Origin: Planctomycetota bacterium
GTDB lineage: Bacteria > Planctomycetota > Planctomycetia > Gemmatales > Gemmataceae
Reading direction: 5' to 3'
Assembly: GCA_029777335.1 (NCBI GenBank)
Contig: JAKOSN010000121.1
Location: 1-64,000 of the forward strand
DNA: 64,000 nucleotides
The notes under the pieces were generated by a model. The model was not told where the DNA came from. It saw only the letters and a program-made list of their open reading frames with translations, and did not search any database. Below, piece after piece: positions 56,051 to 64,000 of the stretch; the first letter of the stretch is position 1, and every line of letters starts with the position of its first letter. A program made the position numbers and the translations under genes.

Positions 56051-56480
56051 AAGGCTCCCTTCTTCAAGGTGTCACGCCAGGTCGACCTCGCGACCGATCC
56101 ACCACTGGCGCCTTCATGAATATCGACGCAGCGGTGCAACTTCGGGTTCGACCTTTTTCATCCTAACAAGCGCTGGCATCTCAACGCAAGCATGTGCTCG
56201 CGGCTCCAGTAGTGGAAGTGATGAAGTTTTCTCCACGGGTGGAGGTTCGTTCCGTGAGACGGGATTGCTCCGTCGCCGAGTCGCGATCGCGGAGCGAGCG
56301 GCAGGCCGCTTGCGCACCTTTGCCTGATGCAGCTGAGCGGAAAACCGGAGGGAATTCCCTGACTGGGCAGTTGCGAGAAGAAAAACTATCGTGTATGCAA
56401 AGAGAGCCGCTGAGTCGTATCGGGCACTGAGCACTCAGGAGCGACGCTTCCGCGAAGCGTTCCATGACCGAGGACCCCTC
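56051..56480. other. Divergent gene-free region upstream of the cbb3 oxidase operon
   Basis: 430 bases. A short hairpin ACGCTTC-CGC-GAAGCGT lies at 56444-56460, just before the first operon gene. I looked for an FNR-type TTGAT-N4-ATCAA box and did not find one. No gene seen. Confidence 0.5.
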
Positions 56481-57098
56481 ATGGACCGTGCAGAGAAACT
56501 CCATCGACTGGAGGAGTTGCGTGCTGAGGCGCAGCGCCTCGAGTCTGAACTGACGGCCGAAAGTAGCGCGGCGAACTGGCCGCCTCGGTCGTACTATACC
56601 GTCTATCACGTTCTGGCCGGGTTTGTCCTGGGGATCTTCGGCGCCTGCACCAGCTTGCTGTTCAACGTGATCGGCTCGGTGCTCACGCACCAGGATCATC
56701 CGCTCCGCCTCATTCAGGTCTACTTGACGTTTCCCCTCGGCGCGGAGGCGTTGCAGATCACTGATGGGATCACCCTGACCATCGGCTGCTGCCTCTACCT
56801 GGGAACGGGGATGTTGCTGGGGATACCCTTTCAGCTGTTGCTCAGCCGGTATCTTCCCAGGGCCAACTTCGTGACTCGTCTGGCGGCTACCAGCGTACTG
56901 GCGCTGGCGATCTGGGTGATCAACTTCTACGGTATCCTCGCCTGGCTCCAACCGTTGCTCTTTGGCGGCAACTGGATCGTGAGCCAGGTGCCGTGGTGGG
57001 TAGGCGCGATGACTCATCTTGTTTTTGGCTGGACCATGCTGCTCGTTCAGCCGCTGGGTGTCTATGTTCCCTTTCAGGAACGCGGGGAGGCCGCATGA
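56481..57098 (+). CDS. Membrane protein at the head of the cbb3 oxidase operon
   Basis: 205 residues from ATG 56481; the upstream 30 codons in frame lack a start context. A charged helical N-terminus (EKLHRLEELRAEAQRLESEL) is followed by four membrane helices (about 45-70, 92-112, 124-145, 158-180). The stop overlaps the ccoN start as ATGA, so it is translationally coupled to the oxidase and may be an assembly factor or accessory subunit. No named family recognised; it is not CcoP, having no CxxCH. Confidence 0.75.
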   Translation: MDRAEKLHRLEELRAEAQRLESELTAESSAANWPPRSYYTVYHVLAGFVLGIFGACTSLLFNVIGSVLTHQDHPLRLIQVYLTFPLGAEALQITDGITLTIGCCLYLGTGMLLGIPFQLLLSRYLPRANFVTRLAATSVLALAIWVINFYGILAWLQPLLFGGNWIVSQVPWWVGAMTHLVFGWTMLLVQPLGVYVPFQERGEAA

Positions 57099-58498
57099 GC
57101 ACCGGAACAACGGATCGAGACTCGGTTGTCGCGGGGCAGCTGGTTAACGAACGCCTGGTTCTCTACTACTTCGTGGCGGCATTGTGTTACTTTGCCGTTT
57201 CCTTGACCGGCGGCCTGCTCATGGCCTTGCAGCTGGTCAAACATAATCCTCTGCAGGGGATAGAACTCTTCTCGCCGGGCCGTTGGCGCATGATTCACAC
57301 CAACGCCATCGCCTATGGCTTTATCGCCAACTCATTCCTGGGGGCATTGCACTGGTCGATTCCGCGCCTGACCCTGCGTCCGGTCTTCAGCACACCCCTG
57401 TCGTGGTTTATCTTTGTCGCCTGGCAGGTGGTGGTGCTCGCCACTGCGGGGGGCATTCTCCTCGGCTACGCTCAGGGGGTGGAGTGGGGTGAGACGCCGG
57501 TGTGGATCGATCCGCTGGCGCTGGCCGGCTTGCTCCTGGTTGCGCTCAACTTCATGGTTCCAGTCGCGCGTACCCCGGGTCCGCTTTATGTCAGTCTCTG
57601 GTACTTCATGGCCGCGTTTGTCTGGACTCCGCTGACCTACGCCATGGGGAACTTCATTCCGCAATACAACGTGGCCGGGACGGGCGGCGGGGCGCTGACC
57701 GGCCTGTTTATCCACGACCTGGTCGGGCTCTTTGTGACTCCTCTGGGTTGGGGGTTGATGTATTACTTTGTCCCCATCCTCCTCAAGAAGCCGATCTGGA
57801 GTCATGGGTTGTCTCTGGTGGGTTTCTGGGGGCTGGCTTTCTTCTATCCGCTCACGGGGATTCACCACTTCCTGTACACGCCCATTCCGATGTTTCTGCA
57901 ACAGGGCGCGGTCATCTCGACGATCGCCGTTGAGTTTGTGGTTACCACGGTGATCATCAATTTCTTCGGGACCGTCTGGGGTTCGGGCGGCGTGGTGCTG
58001 CGCAACCTCCCGCTGCGTTGGTTCTACACGGGGATGGTCTTTTACTTCATCACCTGTCTGCAATGTGCTATTCAGGTGACCTTGACCATGCAGGCGCTGA
58101 TCCACTTCACCGACTGGGTGGTCGGCCACGCCCACCTGGTGATGTTTGGCGTCTTCGGTTTCTGGTTGCTGGGGATCATGACCTATCTCTTCCCCCGCTT
58201 GCTCAAGCGACAGTGGTACAGCCGGCGCATGTTGGAATGGCATTACTGGCTCTCCACCGTGGGCATGGCGATCATGTTCTTCGATCTGATGTTGGCGGGG
58301 ATCGCTCAGGGAATCTCGTGGATGTCGTTGCAGTGGTGGGAGGATTCGATCACGATTTCGCTGCCGTTCTGGTGGGTTCGCCTGCTGGCCGGGATCACCA
58401 TCATCATCGGCCAGATTGTGTTTATCCTCAACCTGATCCAGACGTGGCGCAAGTCCCCAGTGGTGGAATCGGAAGCGTTGGTGGTGGCAGCCGAGTAG
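57095..58498 (+). CDS. ccoN: cbb3-type cytochrome c oxidase subunit I
   Basis: 467 residues, catalytic subunit of a high-affinity terminal oxidase in the inner membrane. ATG 57095 overlaps the upstream stop and has GGGGAGG before it. About twelve membrane helices. Heme and copper ligands: H in HTNAIAYGFIANSF and HW in ALHWSIPRL (helix II), and GHAHLVMFGVFGFWLLG near the C-terminal third. HHFLYTPIP is also intact. No Cu(A) domain, as expected for cbb3. Electrons are expected to arrive through CcoO. Confidence 0.95.
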   Translation: MSTGTTDRDSVVAGQLVNERLVLYYFVAALCYFAVSLTGGLLMALQLVKHNPLQGIELFSPGRWRMIHTNAIAYGFIANSFLGALHWSIPRLTLRPVFSTPLSWFIFVAWQVVVLATAGGILLGYAQGVEWGETPVWIDPLALAGLLLVALNFMVPVARTPGPLYVSLWYFMAAFVWTPLTYAMGNFIPQYNVAGTGGGALTGLFIHDLVGLFVTPLGWGLMYYFVPILLKKPIWSHGLSLVGFWGLAFFYPLTGIHHFLYTPIPMFLQQGAVISTIAVEFVVTTVIINFFGTVWGSGGVVLRNLPLRWFYTGMVFYFITCLQCAIQVTLTMQALIHFTDWVVGHAHLVMFGVFGFWLLGIMTYLFPRLLKRQWYSRRMLEWHYWLSTVGMAIMFFDLMLAGIAQGISWMSLQWWEDSITISLPFWWVRLLAGITIIIGQIVFILNLIQTWRKSPVVESEALVVAAE

Positions 58499-58516
58499 CG
58501 AAGGAGCAAGCCCTCG

Positions 58517-59215
58517 ATGTTTGAAAGTAAATCCGGTATCTTGCTGATCGCCGGGCTGGGCTTCTTCGCCCTGGCGTTTGTTTCGCAGGCCGTGGTCCCC
58601 ATGGTCATGTACGCCGACAAGAAAACCAAGATCGGCGTGGAAGAGGAAGCACGCGAAGTCCCTCTCAAGGGGCGCACCGTGGAGGAGATGCTCAACCAGA
58701 TTACGCTCGCCTCCTTTGCGGATCTTCAGGTGCGCTATCCCGACCAGTTCAAGAAATACTATGGTGAGGCCTCGCCCGAGAAGTGCGCCGAGGCGCTGCG
58801 GGTGGGGCGCGATGCCTACATCGGCGAGGCCTGCTGGCACTGCCATAGCCAGTTTGTGCGACCTGTCTCCAACGAGGAGAAGCGCTGGGGGCGGGTGTCG
58901 TTCTCCGCGGAGTACGCCAACGAACTTCAGCGCCCGGTTCTGTTCGGCACTCGTCGTGTGGGGCCGGACCTGATTCGGGAATCACGCCGTCGGGGTAACG
59001 ACTGGCAGGCCGTGCACCTGTTCAAACCCCGGCTGACCTCGCCCGAATCGGTCATGCCCGAATATCCCTGGTTTTTCGATGCCGATGAGACGGGCCAGCC
59101 CAACCCCGGCCTCCCCAACAAACGCGGCCTCGGGCTGATCACCTACATGCAGTGGCTTGGGTCCTGGGTGCTCGACGAGGAACGGTATCATGCCGTGGAA
59201 CGCCGTGCCCAGTAG
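58517..59215 (+). CDS. ccoO: cbb3-type cytochrome c oxidase subunit II (mono-heme cytochrome c)
   Basis: 232 residues. N-terminal membrane anchor (LLIAGLGFFALAFVSQAVVP). The heme site is CWHCH at 106-110 (EACWHCHSQFVRP), the canonical CcoO sequence. A Met ligand is likely in ESVMPEYPWFF. It starts 18 bases after ccoN. CcoO passes electrons to the CcoN active site. CcoP, the usual third subunit with two hemes, is not encoded in this operon. Confidence 0.95.
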   Translation: MFESKSGILLIAGLGFFALAFVSQAVVPMVMYADKKTKIGVEEEAREVPLKGRTVEEMLNQITLASFADLQVRYPDQFKKYYGEASPEKCAEALRVGRDAYIGEACWHCHSQFVRPVSNEEKRWGRVSFSAEYANELQRPVLFGTRRVGPDLIRESRRRGNDWQAVHLFKPRLTSPESVMPEYPWFFDADETGQPNPGLPNKRGLGLITYMQWLGSWVLDEERYHAVERRAQ

Positions 59216-59266
59216 CAATGCCCTTTCCAGGGACTGTCTCGTGCTCGTTCCAGTGAGGACCATGCC

Positions 59267-59641
59267 ATGAGCAAGCCTGTGAATCGCTCGCGTCGGCAAG
59301 CGTGGATTGGCCTGTTACTCTCGTCGCTCGTGCTGATCCCGGCGATGTACGGGTTTGGGACGAAGTTTCGCGAGTTCCTGGCGCTATACACCATGGAGGA
59401 TGGAGCCTTCACACTGGTTCCCATCCTGAACTATCTGCTCGCCTCTGCTGGGTTTCTGCTGTTGTTGCTGTGGGCGATCGCGCATGGCATGTTTCGCGAT
59501 GTGGAACGTCCGAAATACACCATGCTCGCCAATGAACGCTGGATCGACGAGCACACGGGCAACGCCGAGGAACCCGAGACACCCCGCCAGGAGGAAAGCT
59601 GGCGGAGCAGCCTCCCCCGGACCCCCTGGGATGAGCGTTAA
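59267..59641 (+). CDS. Small membrane protein of the cbb3 operon
   Basis: 124 residues from ATG 59267. Two membrane helices (about 10-30 and 50-70), and a hydrophilic, acidic C-terminal tail rich in Glu and Pro. Position after CcoO is where CcoQ would be, but CcoQ is shorter with a single helix. Could be a divergent accessory subunit. Starts 51 bases after the ccoO stop. Confidence 0.75.
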   Translation: MSKPVNRSRRQAWIGLLLSSLVLIPAMYGFGTKFREFLALYTMEDGAFTLVPILNYLLASAGFLLLLLWAIAHGMFRDVERPKYTMLANERWIDEHTGNAEEPETPRQEESWRSSLPRTPWDER

Positions 59642-59655
59642 GAAAGGGAGCCGAC

Positions 59656-59832
59656 ATGGCCGAACCTGAACCGCACTCGGCGCAAGGCGAACATCGCCAT
59701 CATCGCTATGTGACCAACGAGATTCCCTGGTTTGTGCATCTGATCTGGGTGGGCTTCTGGATTCTGGCCGTGTACTACACGGTTCGCTGGATTCTCCCCA
59801 TGATGCAGCTGGAAATTCGGAACCCGCCATGA
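59656..59832 (+). CDS. Very small membrane protein, cbb3 operon
   Basis: 58 residues from ATG 59656 (AAAGGGAG site). The N-terminus is polar and His-rich (HSAQGEHRHHRYVTNE), followed by a single membrane helix (IPWFVHLIWVGFWILAVYYTV). Stop overlaps the next start as ATGA. Likely a small oxidase or copper-ATPase accessory; His-rich N-terminus may bind copper (inference). Short but well supported by coupling and site. Confidence 0.7.
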   Translation: MAEPEPHSAQGEHRHHRYVTNEIPWFVHLIWVGFWILAVYYTVRWILPMMQLEIRNPP

Positions 59833-62003
59833 AAGGCGAGGACGCCGTCGCCCCCGCCTGCGACTACTGTGGCCTGCCCTTGCCCCGTTCCTGGTGGTCC
59901 CGCGCCGAGACTCCGTCGGCGAAGGACTACTGTTGCTTCGGCTGCCGATTTGCCGCTGAGGTCACGCAGGCACGGGGCGAGGAAGGCGAGGCTCGCTGGA
60001 CCCTCACGCGCCTGGGGCTCGCCGTCTTTTTCGCCATGAACGTGATGGCCTTCACCATGGCGCTGTGGACGGGCGATGTCTACCCGACGGATGGCCCCGC
60101 CACCTTTGCCACCGCCCTGCACGGCCTGTTCCGCGCGGTGTGCATGATCTTTTCGCTCCCCGTGCTGGTGCTCCTGGGCGGACCGTTGCTCGACAATGCC
60201 TGGGAGAACCTGCGCCAGGGGCGCATTGTGGCCGATCTGCTCCTCATTCTTGGGGTGCTCGCATCCTATCTCTACAGCGTGGTTTCGGTGATTCGCGGGG
60301 AGGGCCCCGTTTATTTCGAGGTCGGGTGTGCCATCCTGGTACTGGTGACTCTTGGTCGCTGGCTGGAGGCAACATGCAAACTGCGCACCGCCAACGCCAT
60401 TGAAAGCCTGCACCGTTTGCTCCCTGACCAGGTGCGTCGCCGCAGCGCGACCGGCGAGGAACTGATCCCGCTGGAGAGCATTCAACCTGGCGATACGCTG
60501 CGCATTCTGGCCGGGGAACGCATCCCCTGCGAAGGGGTTGTGCAACTGCAGCCGGCTCATATCGACGAACAGGTGCTCACCGGAGAGAGCAGTCCGGTGG
60601 TCAAGGAAGCTGGAGCAGAAGTCCATGCGGGAACCTTGAATCTCGACGGCGATCTGACTCTCGAAGTGACCGCCCTGGCGAAAAATGGGGCGCTGGGGCG
60701 CATGATCGAGATGGTCAAGCAGGCGCGAATGACGCCAGGGCGTCACGAGCGCCTGGCGGATCGGCTGGCGGCGTGGTTTCTCCCCGTCGTGCTGGTGCTC
60801 GCCGTGCTGACAACCGCCTGGCACGGCTGGGAGCGTGGACTGCATGAAGGCATCCTCGCCGGGCTGGCGGTGCTCCTGATTGCCTGTCCCTGTGCCTTGG
60901 GGATTGCCACTCCGATGGCACTGTGGGCGGCGCTGGGGCGCGCGGCCCGGGCGCAGGTGCTCTTTCGCCGAGGGGAAACGCTCGAAAAACTGGCACGGGT
61001 GACAGCCTTCTGTCTCGACAAGACGGGAACCCTCACCACGGGCTCGACTCCGCTGGCACGCGTGGTCGTCGCCCCGGGAGAAACGGAGACGCGCGTTTTG
61101 CAGCGAGCCGCCGGGCTGGCCGCTTCCTCGACCCATGGCTACTCGCGTGCACTCTGTCAGGAGGTCGAGCAGCGCGGCGAGACCCCGGAGTGTCTCGCGC
61201 GGCTGCGGGTGTTGCCCGGGCGCGGGGTGGAGGGGATCGATCCTCAGACCGGCGCGGCGCTGTTCCTGGGAAGTCTGCGCCTGATGAGCGAACAAAATCT
61301 GCATCTGCCGGCGGAACTGACCGCGTTCCTCAGCCAGGCCCGGGAACGAAGTCAACCGCTGGCCTGTGTCGGCTGGGGTGGGGAGGTGCGCGGCCTGTTT
61401 CTTTTTCGCGAGCAACTGCGTCCCGAGGCGAGCGAGTCTCTCCAGGCGCTCGCTGCCCAGGGAGTTGCCATCACGATCCTGACTGGCGATCATGCAGCCC
61501 GCGCCCGGCAGCTTCACGATCAACTGGGAGTGGAGGTGAAGGCCGAACTTCTTCCCGCCGACAAGGTGGCTGCCGTTGAGGAGCAAAAACGCTGTCATGG
61601 GGCTGTCGCCATGGTGGGGGATGGCATCAACGATGCGCCGGCGCTGGCCTGCAGCGAGGTGGGGATTGCCCTGGGGTGTGGGGCCGACATTTCGCGGGAG
61701 TCGGCGGCGGTCTGTCTGCTGGGGAACGATCTGAGCCGTCTGCCCTGGGCGCTGCGCCTGGCTCGGCGCAGCGTGCGCATCATCCGCGAAAACCTTCTGT
61801 GGGCGTTTGTCTACAATGTCGTGGGGATTGCGCTGGCCTGTGGCGGAAAACTCAATCCGGTGCTGGCCGCCGTGGCGATGGTCGTCAGCAGTCTGATGGT
61901 CGTTGCCAATTCCCTGCGGCTGGAGCGTTTTCCTGAACCCGTTCCCGCCGGTGACAGGCATTTGTCTCCCTCCTGTGCGCCAACGGAGGTATCGCTGCCG
62001 TGA
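59829..62003 (+). CDS. ccoI: Heavy-metal (copper) P1B-type ATPase, CcoI-like
   Basis: 724 residues. N-terminal Cys cluster CDYCGLPLP and CCFGC (about 11-40) replaces the usual HMA domain. Membrane copper motif CPC in ACPCALG; actuator TGES; phosphorylation site DKTGTLT; nucleotide domain with HG instead of HP (STHGYSRAL); GDGINDAPAL hinge. About eight membrane helices. In cbb3 operons CcoI supplies copper to the oxidase. GTG of the next gene overlaps its stop. Confidence 0.92.
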   Translation: MKGEDAVAPACDYCGLPLPRSWWSRAETPSAKDYCCFGCRFAAEVTQARGEEGEARWTLTRLGLAVFFAMNVMAFTMALWTGDVYPTDGPATFATALHGLFRAVCMIFSLPVLVLLGGPLLDNAWENLRQGRIVADLLLILGVLASYLYSVVSVIRGEGPVYFEVGCAILVLVTLGRWLEATCKLRTANAIESLHRLLPDQVRRRSATGEELIPLESIQPGDTLRILAGERIPCEGVVQLQPAHIDEQVLTGESSPVVKEAGAEVHAGTLNLDGDLTLEVTALAKNGALGRMIEMVKQARMTPGRHERLADRLAAWFLPVVLVLAVLTTAWHGWERGLHEGILAGLAVLLIACPCALGIATPMALWAALGRAARAQVLFRRGETLEKLARVTAFCLDKTGTLTTGSTPLARVVVAPGETETRVLQRAAGLAASSTHGYSRALCQEVEQRGETPECLARLRVLPGRGVEGIDPQTGAALFLGSLRLMSEQNLHLPAELTAFLSQARERSQPLACVGWGGEVRGLFLFREQLRPEASESLQALAAQGVAITILTGDHAARARQLHDQLGVEVKAELLPADKVAAVEEQKRCHGAVAMVGDGINDAPALACSEVGIALGCGADISRESAAVCLLGNDLSRLPWALRLARRSVRIIRENLLWAFVYNVVGIALACGGKLNPVLAAVAMVVSSLMVVANSLRLERFPEPVPAGDRHLSPSCAPTEVSLP

Positions 62004-62701
62004 TCGAGTGGGGAATGATTCTGCTCGGCGGAATGCTGGGATCGTCGCATTGCGTGGGGATGTGCGGCGGATTTGCCCTCACTCTGGGGAGTGTGCAGAA
62101 TCGTTTTCTCGCCAATCTGCGCCGCCAACTGGTCTATAGCGCGGGCCGGATCGCCACCTACACCCTCGCCGGGGCGCTCACGGGCTACGGAGCGTGGCGG
62201 ATGGTATTTGAACTGCGCACGGTGCTGAATCTCCAGGCGATGCTTGCCTTCCTCGCCGGGGTCCTTCTGATCGGGCAGGGGCTGATCAGTCTGGGAGTGG
62301 TTCGGCTGGGAGGGGCGAGGGGAGGTGAAACGTCGTGTTCCTCTGCGCGGCTCTTTGCCTCGCTTCTCACCGCACGCGATCTGCGCAGTGTTTTCGTCGC
62401 TGGTCTCCTCAATGGTCTGTTGCCATGCGGGCTGGTCTATGCCTACCTGGCGCTGGCGGCCAGCAGCGGCACGATGGGGCTGGGGGCTGCCACGATGGCG
62501 GTCTTCGGATTGGGGACGGTGCCGATCATGGTGGCGACCGGGTGTGGGGGCGCGCTCCTCAGTGTGCGCTGGCGGACCGGGGTTTTGCGCGTCGCCGCCG
62601 GGTGCATGATACTGAGCGGAGGGCTTGCTCTTTGGCGCGGGGCGCTGTTGCTCGCGCAGAGCGGACTCACCGAGGCGCCGAACTGTCCGCTCTGCCATTG
62701 A
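62000..62701 (+). CDS. Sulfite exporter/UreH-like membrane protein with C-terminal CxxCH
   Basis: 233 residues, GTG start overlapping the ATPase stop. Six or so membrane helices, with the typical motif SSHCVGMCGGFAL (about 15-28) and a second copy GLLNGLLPCGLVYAYLAL (about 136-153); this DsbD_2/SafE-type family commonly joins cbb3 operons. The last five residues are CPLCH, identical in form to a heme c attachment site. Whether it binds heme or copper is open. Role in oxidase copper delivery is inference. Confidence 0.85.
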   Translation: MIEWGMILLGGMLGSSHCVGMCGGFALTLGSVQNRFLANLRRQLVYSAGRIATYTLAGALTGYGAWRMVFELRTVLNLQAMLAFLAGVLLIGQGLISLGVVRLGGARGGETSCSSARLFASLLTARDLRSVFVAGLLNGLLPCGLVYAYLALAASSGTMGLGAATMAVFGLGTVPIMVATGCGGALLSVRWRTGVLRVAAGCMILSGGLALWRGALLLAQSGLTEAPNCPLCH

Positions 62702-62707
62702 TCAGGC

Positions 62708-64000
62708 TTACCCAGCCCATTGAGCCGTCTGTGTCGCTTCACTCAGCCCGCTGGCTTCGCCAAGGGCGCCGGGCGAAGCAAGATTGATCGTCTCTCCCGG
62801 GCGACCGCGCTTCTGATTCCAGCCGTGGTAGGTGATGGCAGCCCGAACTGGATGCGCCCCATGAGGGATAAAACGGATCCGGTCCGTCGCGCGAAGAAGG
62901 CGGGCTCGTCCGCGATAGACCGCGCCAAAGTTCTTCCAGCTTCTGCCGCCATCGAGGGAATACTGCCAGATCCCCGCGGTCGCTCCGCTCAGGGCCACCA
63001 CCGCAATGCCCGTGGCGTCCGCCTCGTCGATCTCCAGGTACGACACGCCGAGCAATCGACTGATCGGCTCTCCGCCCGGCCGATTGGAGACAAGCGGAGT
63101 AAGCAGATAGTGTACCTCCGGTTCAATCGTATCCTGGGTGACATAGACACTCGTGGTCGCGGTATTGCGACTGAAGCGGGTGCCCTCGCCAACGGAGGAG
63201 GCGCGGCAAAGGTTGGCGGTCTCACCTGCCGCGCCGCAGTATTCATCCCAGGCGCGGAAGGTGAGCGAGGCGTCGCCAAGGAAGCCGAGGTTCGCCACAA
63301 AGCGGATACGGTCACAGGCACGCAACAGCCGCGCCTTGCCATGATAAACTGGGCCGAACTCGTTCCAGGTGGATCCCTCGTCGAGCGAATATTGCCAGGT
63401 TCCGCCCAGGGTGCCCGTCAATCCCACCACCGCCAGACCGATCCGCGCCGCGGGGGCCTTCTCCTCGATGCCGGCGCCGAGGATCTCTTCCACCACGCTC
63501 CCGGCGGAAAGCTGCCCTGGCACGACCGGCGGAAGTTTGCCCACGCGCGTCGGGTCGAGGCGAGGCGCCGGGCGTGGCGGAGGTGCAGGAGCCCCCACGA
63601 CCGGAGCGGGAATCTCTTCCGCGGTCGGTTCGCGGGGCAACGCGTACTCGGCAAGGGGCTCTGTGGATGACTCGGCCTCGGCGTTGATCTCGGCAGCAAC
63701 CTCGGGAAGCACTTCCTGCGCAGGGGGCGCTTCTTCCTCGGCAAACGTCTCCCCCGTCGACGCGAGCTCGGCAAGGGGCGCGCACACGTGTGGCGCTGCA
63801 CTCGCTGCTTCGGGGAGCGCATCCGCTTCCTCGGCAATCCCCTCGGCGAACGGAATCACGGCCTCTGGGTCGAAATCCTCGTCGGGGAGTGCTTCGGGGA
63901 GAGGTTCGCCTGGGGCGTCGATCTCGGGGAGCGCGGCGGGGATCGGTTCGCGCAACGTGGTCAGGGCATCCGGTTCGGACGGCATCGATTCGCGATTGCC
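62708..64000 (-). CDS. Repeat protein with acidic Pro/Glu-rich N-terminus (start beyond right edge)
   Basis: At least 430 residues, minus strand. The frame is open to the window edge and there is no ribosome site before ATG 63985, so the start probably lies beyond 64000. Visible: an acidic Glu/Ala/Pro-rich region (first about 165 residues) with weak repeats, then two copies of a module of about 90-110 residues each, with GIAVVALSGATAGIWQYSLDGGRSWKNF and GLAVVGLTGTLGGTWQYSLDEG as matching parts followed by RLLRA(T/C)DRIRF and a W/D-rich segment. This Ig-like repeat is common in large surface proteins of planctomycetes. The stop is 7 bases from the SafE-like gene's end. Confidence 0.75.
   Translation of the reverse strand, partial: GNRESMPSEPDALTTLREPIPAALPEIDAPGEPLPEALPDEDFDPEAVIPFAEGIAEEADALPEAASAAPHVCAPLAELASTGETFAEEEAPPAQEVLPEVAAEINAEAESSTEPLAEYALPREPTAEEIPAPVVGAPAPPPRPAPRLDPTRVGKLPPVVPGQLSAGSVVEEILGAGIEEKAPAARIGLAVVGLTGTLGGTWQYSLDEGSTWNEFGPVYHGKARLLRACDRIRFVANLGFLGDASLTFRAWDEYCGAAGETANLCRASSVGEGTRFSRNTATTSVYVTQDTIEPEVHYLLTPLVSNRPGGEPISRLLGVSYLEIDEADATGIAVVALSGATAGIWQYSLDGGRSWKNFGAVYRGRARLLRATDRIRFIPHGAHPVRAAITYHGWNQKRGRPGETINLASPGALGEASGLSEATQTAQWAG

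Noticed and set aside
56051-56480. FNR-type operator upstream of the cbb3 operon
   Set aside because: No TTGAT-N4-ATCAA or close variant found.

Overview
The window looks like chromosomal DNA of a planctomycete, most probably of the Gemmataceae or a close relative. The evidence is high G+C, abundant secreted proteins of unknown function, PknB-type kinases with the Gemmata-style N-terminal region and a DWG instead of DFG motif, a PQQ-propeller/malectin giant protein, a MoxR/DUF58/BatA/VWA gene train, and Ig-like repeat proteins. The assignment rests on protein style only; no rRNA or tRNA gene was found.

Region by region: 1-1163 is the N-terminal part of a Ser/Thr kinase (minus, cut by the left edge). 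1429-8194 carries RNase III with a translationally coupled small Cys protein, a BON-MscS channel, an acyl-CoA dehydrogenase, a secreted Pro-rich protein, an inositol monophosphatase-family enzyme and a small conserved protein. 7.9-17.5 kb is a run of plus-strand genes: a 1256-residue PQQ-propeller/methyltransferase-like/malectin protein, a membrane-anchored protein, then a tightly coupled oxyanion (molybdate/tungstate-type) ABC transporter with a tandem-duplicated binding protein, permease and ATPase, followed by a MoaD/ThiS-like and an E1-like protein. A cytochrome P450 and an aldehyde dehydrogenase are divergent neighbours (17.5-20.7 kb). 20.8-24.9 kb is the most accessory-looking stretch: a small membrane protein, a strongly structured candidate RNA, serine acetyltransferase, an orphan protein with a HEPN-like RX4H motif and a frameshifted DUF2809 pseudogene. 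The pseudogene lies directly behind a single polypeptide that joins a protein kinase to a family-4 uracil-DNA glycosylase (24943-27642), the most unusual architecture seen. A lipoprotein, a DUF2752 protein, DapF and GuaA follow on the minus strand.

32.3-55.3 kb is a long plus-strand block: a squalene-cyclase-fold repeat protein, MoxR ATPase, DUF58, BatA-like, VWA/KOW-like, a large multi-TM coiled-coil protein, a secreted Gly-Lys-Gln low-complexity protein, an NPCBM protein, and three consecutive trypsin-fold secreted proteins. Only the first of the three keeps the catalytic triad; the second keeps only Asp and the third has lost all three residues. MoxR, DUF58 and the VWA proteins are expected to work together at the cytoplasmic membrane; the downstream secreted proteins may be clients or regulators (inference).

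55.4-62.7 kb has an HNH endonuclease and a compact cbb3-type oxidase operon (membrane protein, CcoN, CcoO, two small membrane proteins, a CcoI-like copper ATPase, a SafE/UreH-like protein) with no CcoP in the cluster. The right edge (62708-64000) is the C-terminal part of a repeat protein on the minus strand. Several gene ends carry convincing hairpin terminators, three of which share an ACGCCAG/CTGGCGT stem core.
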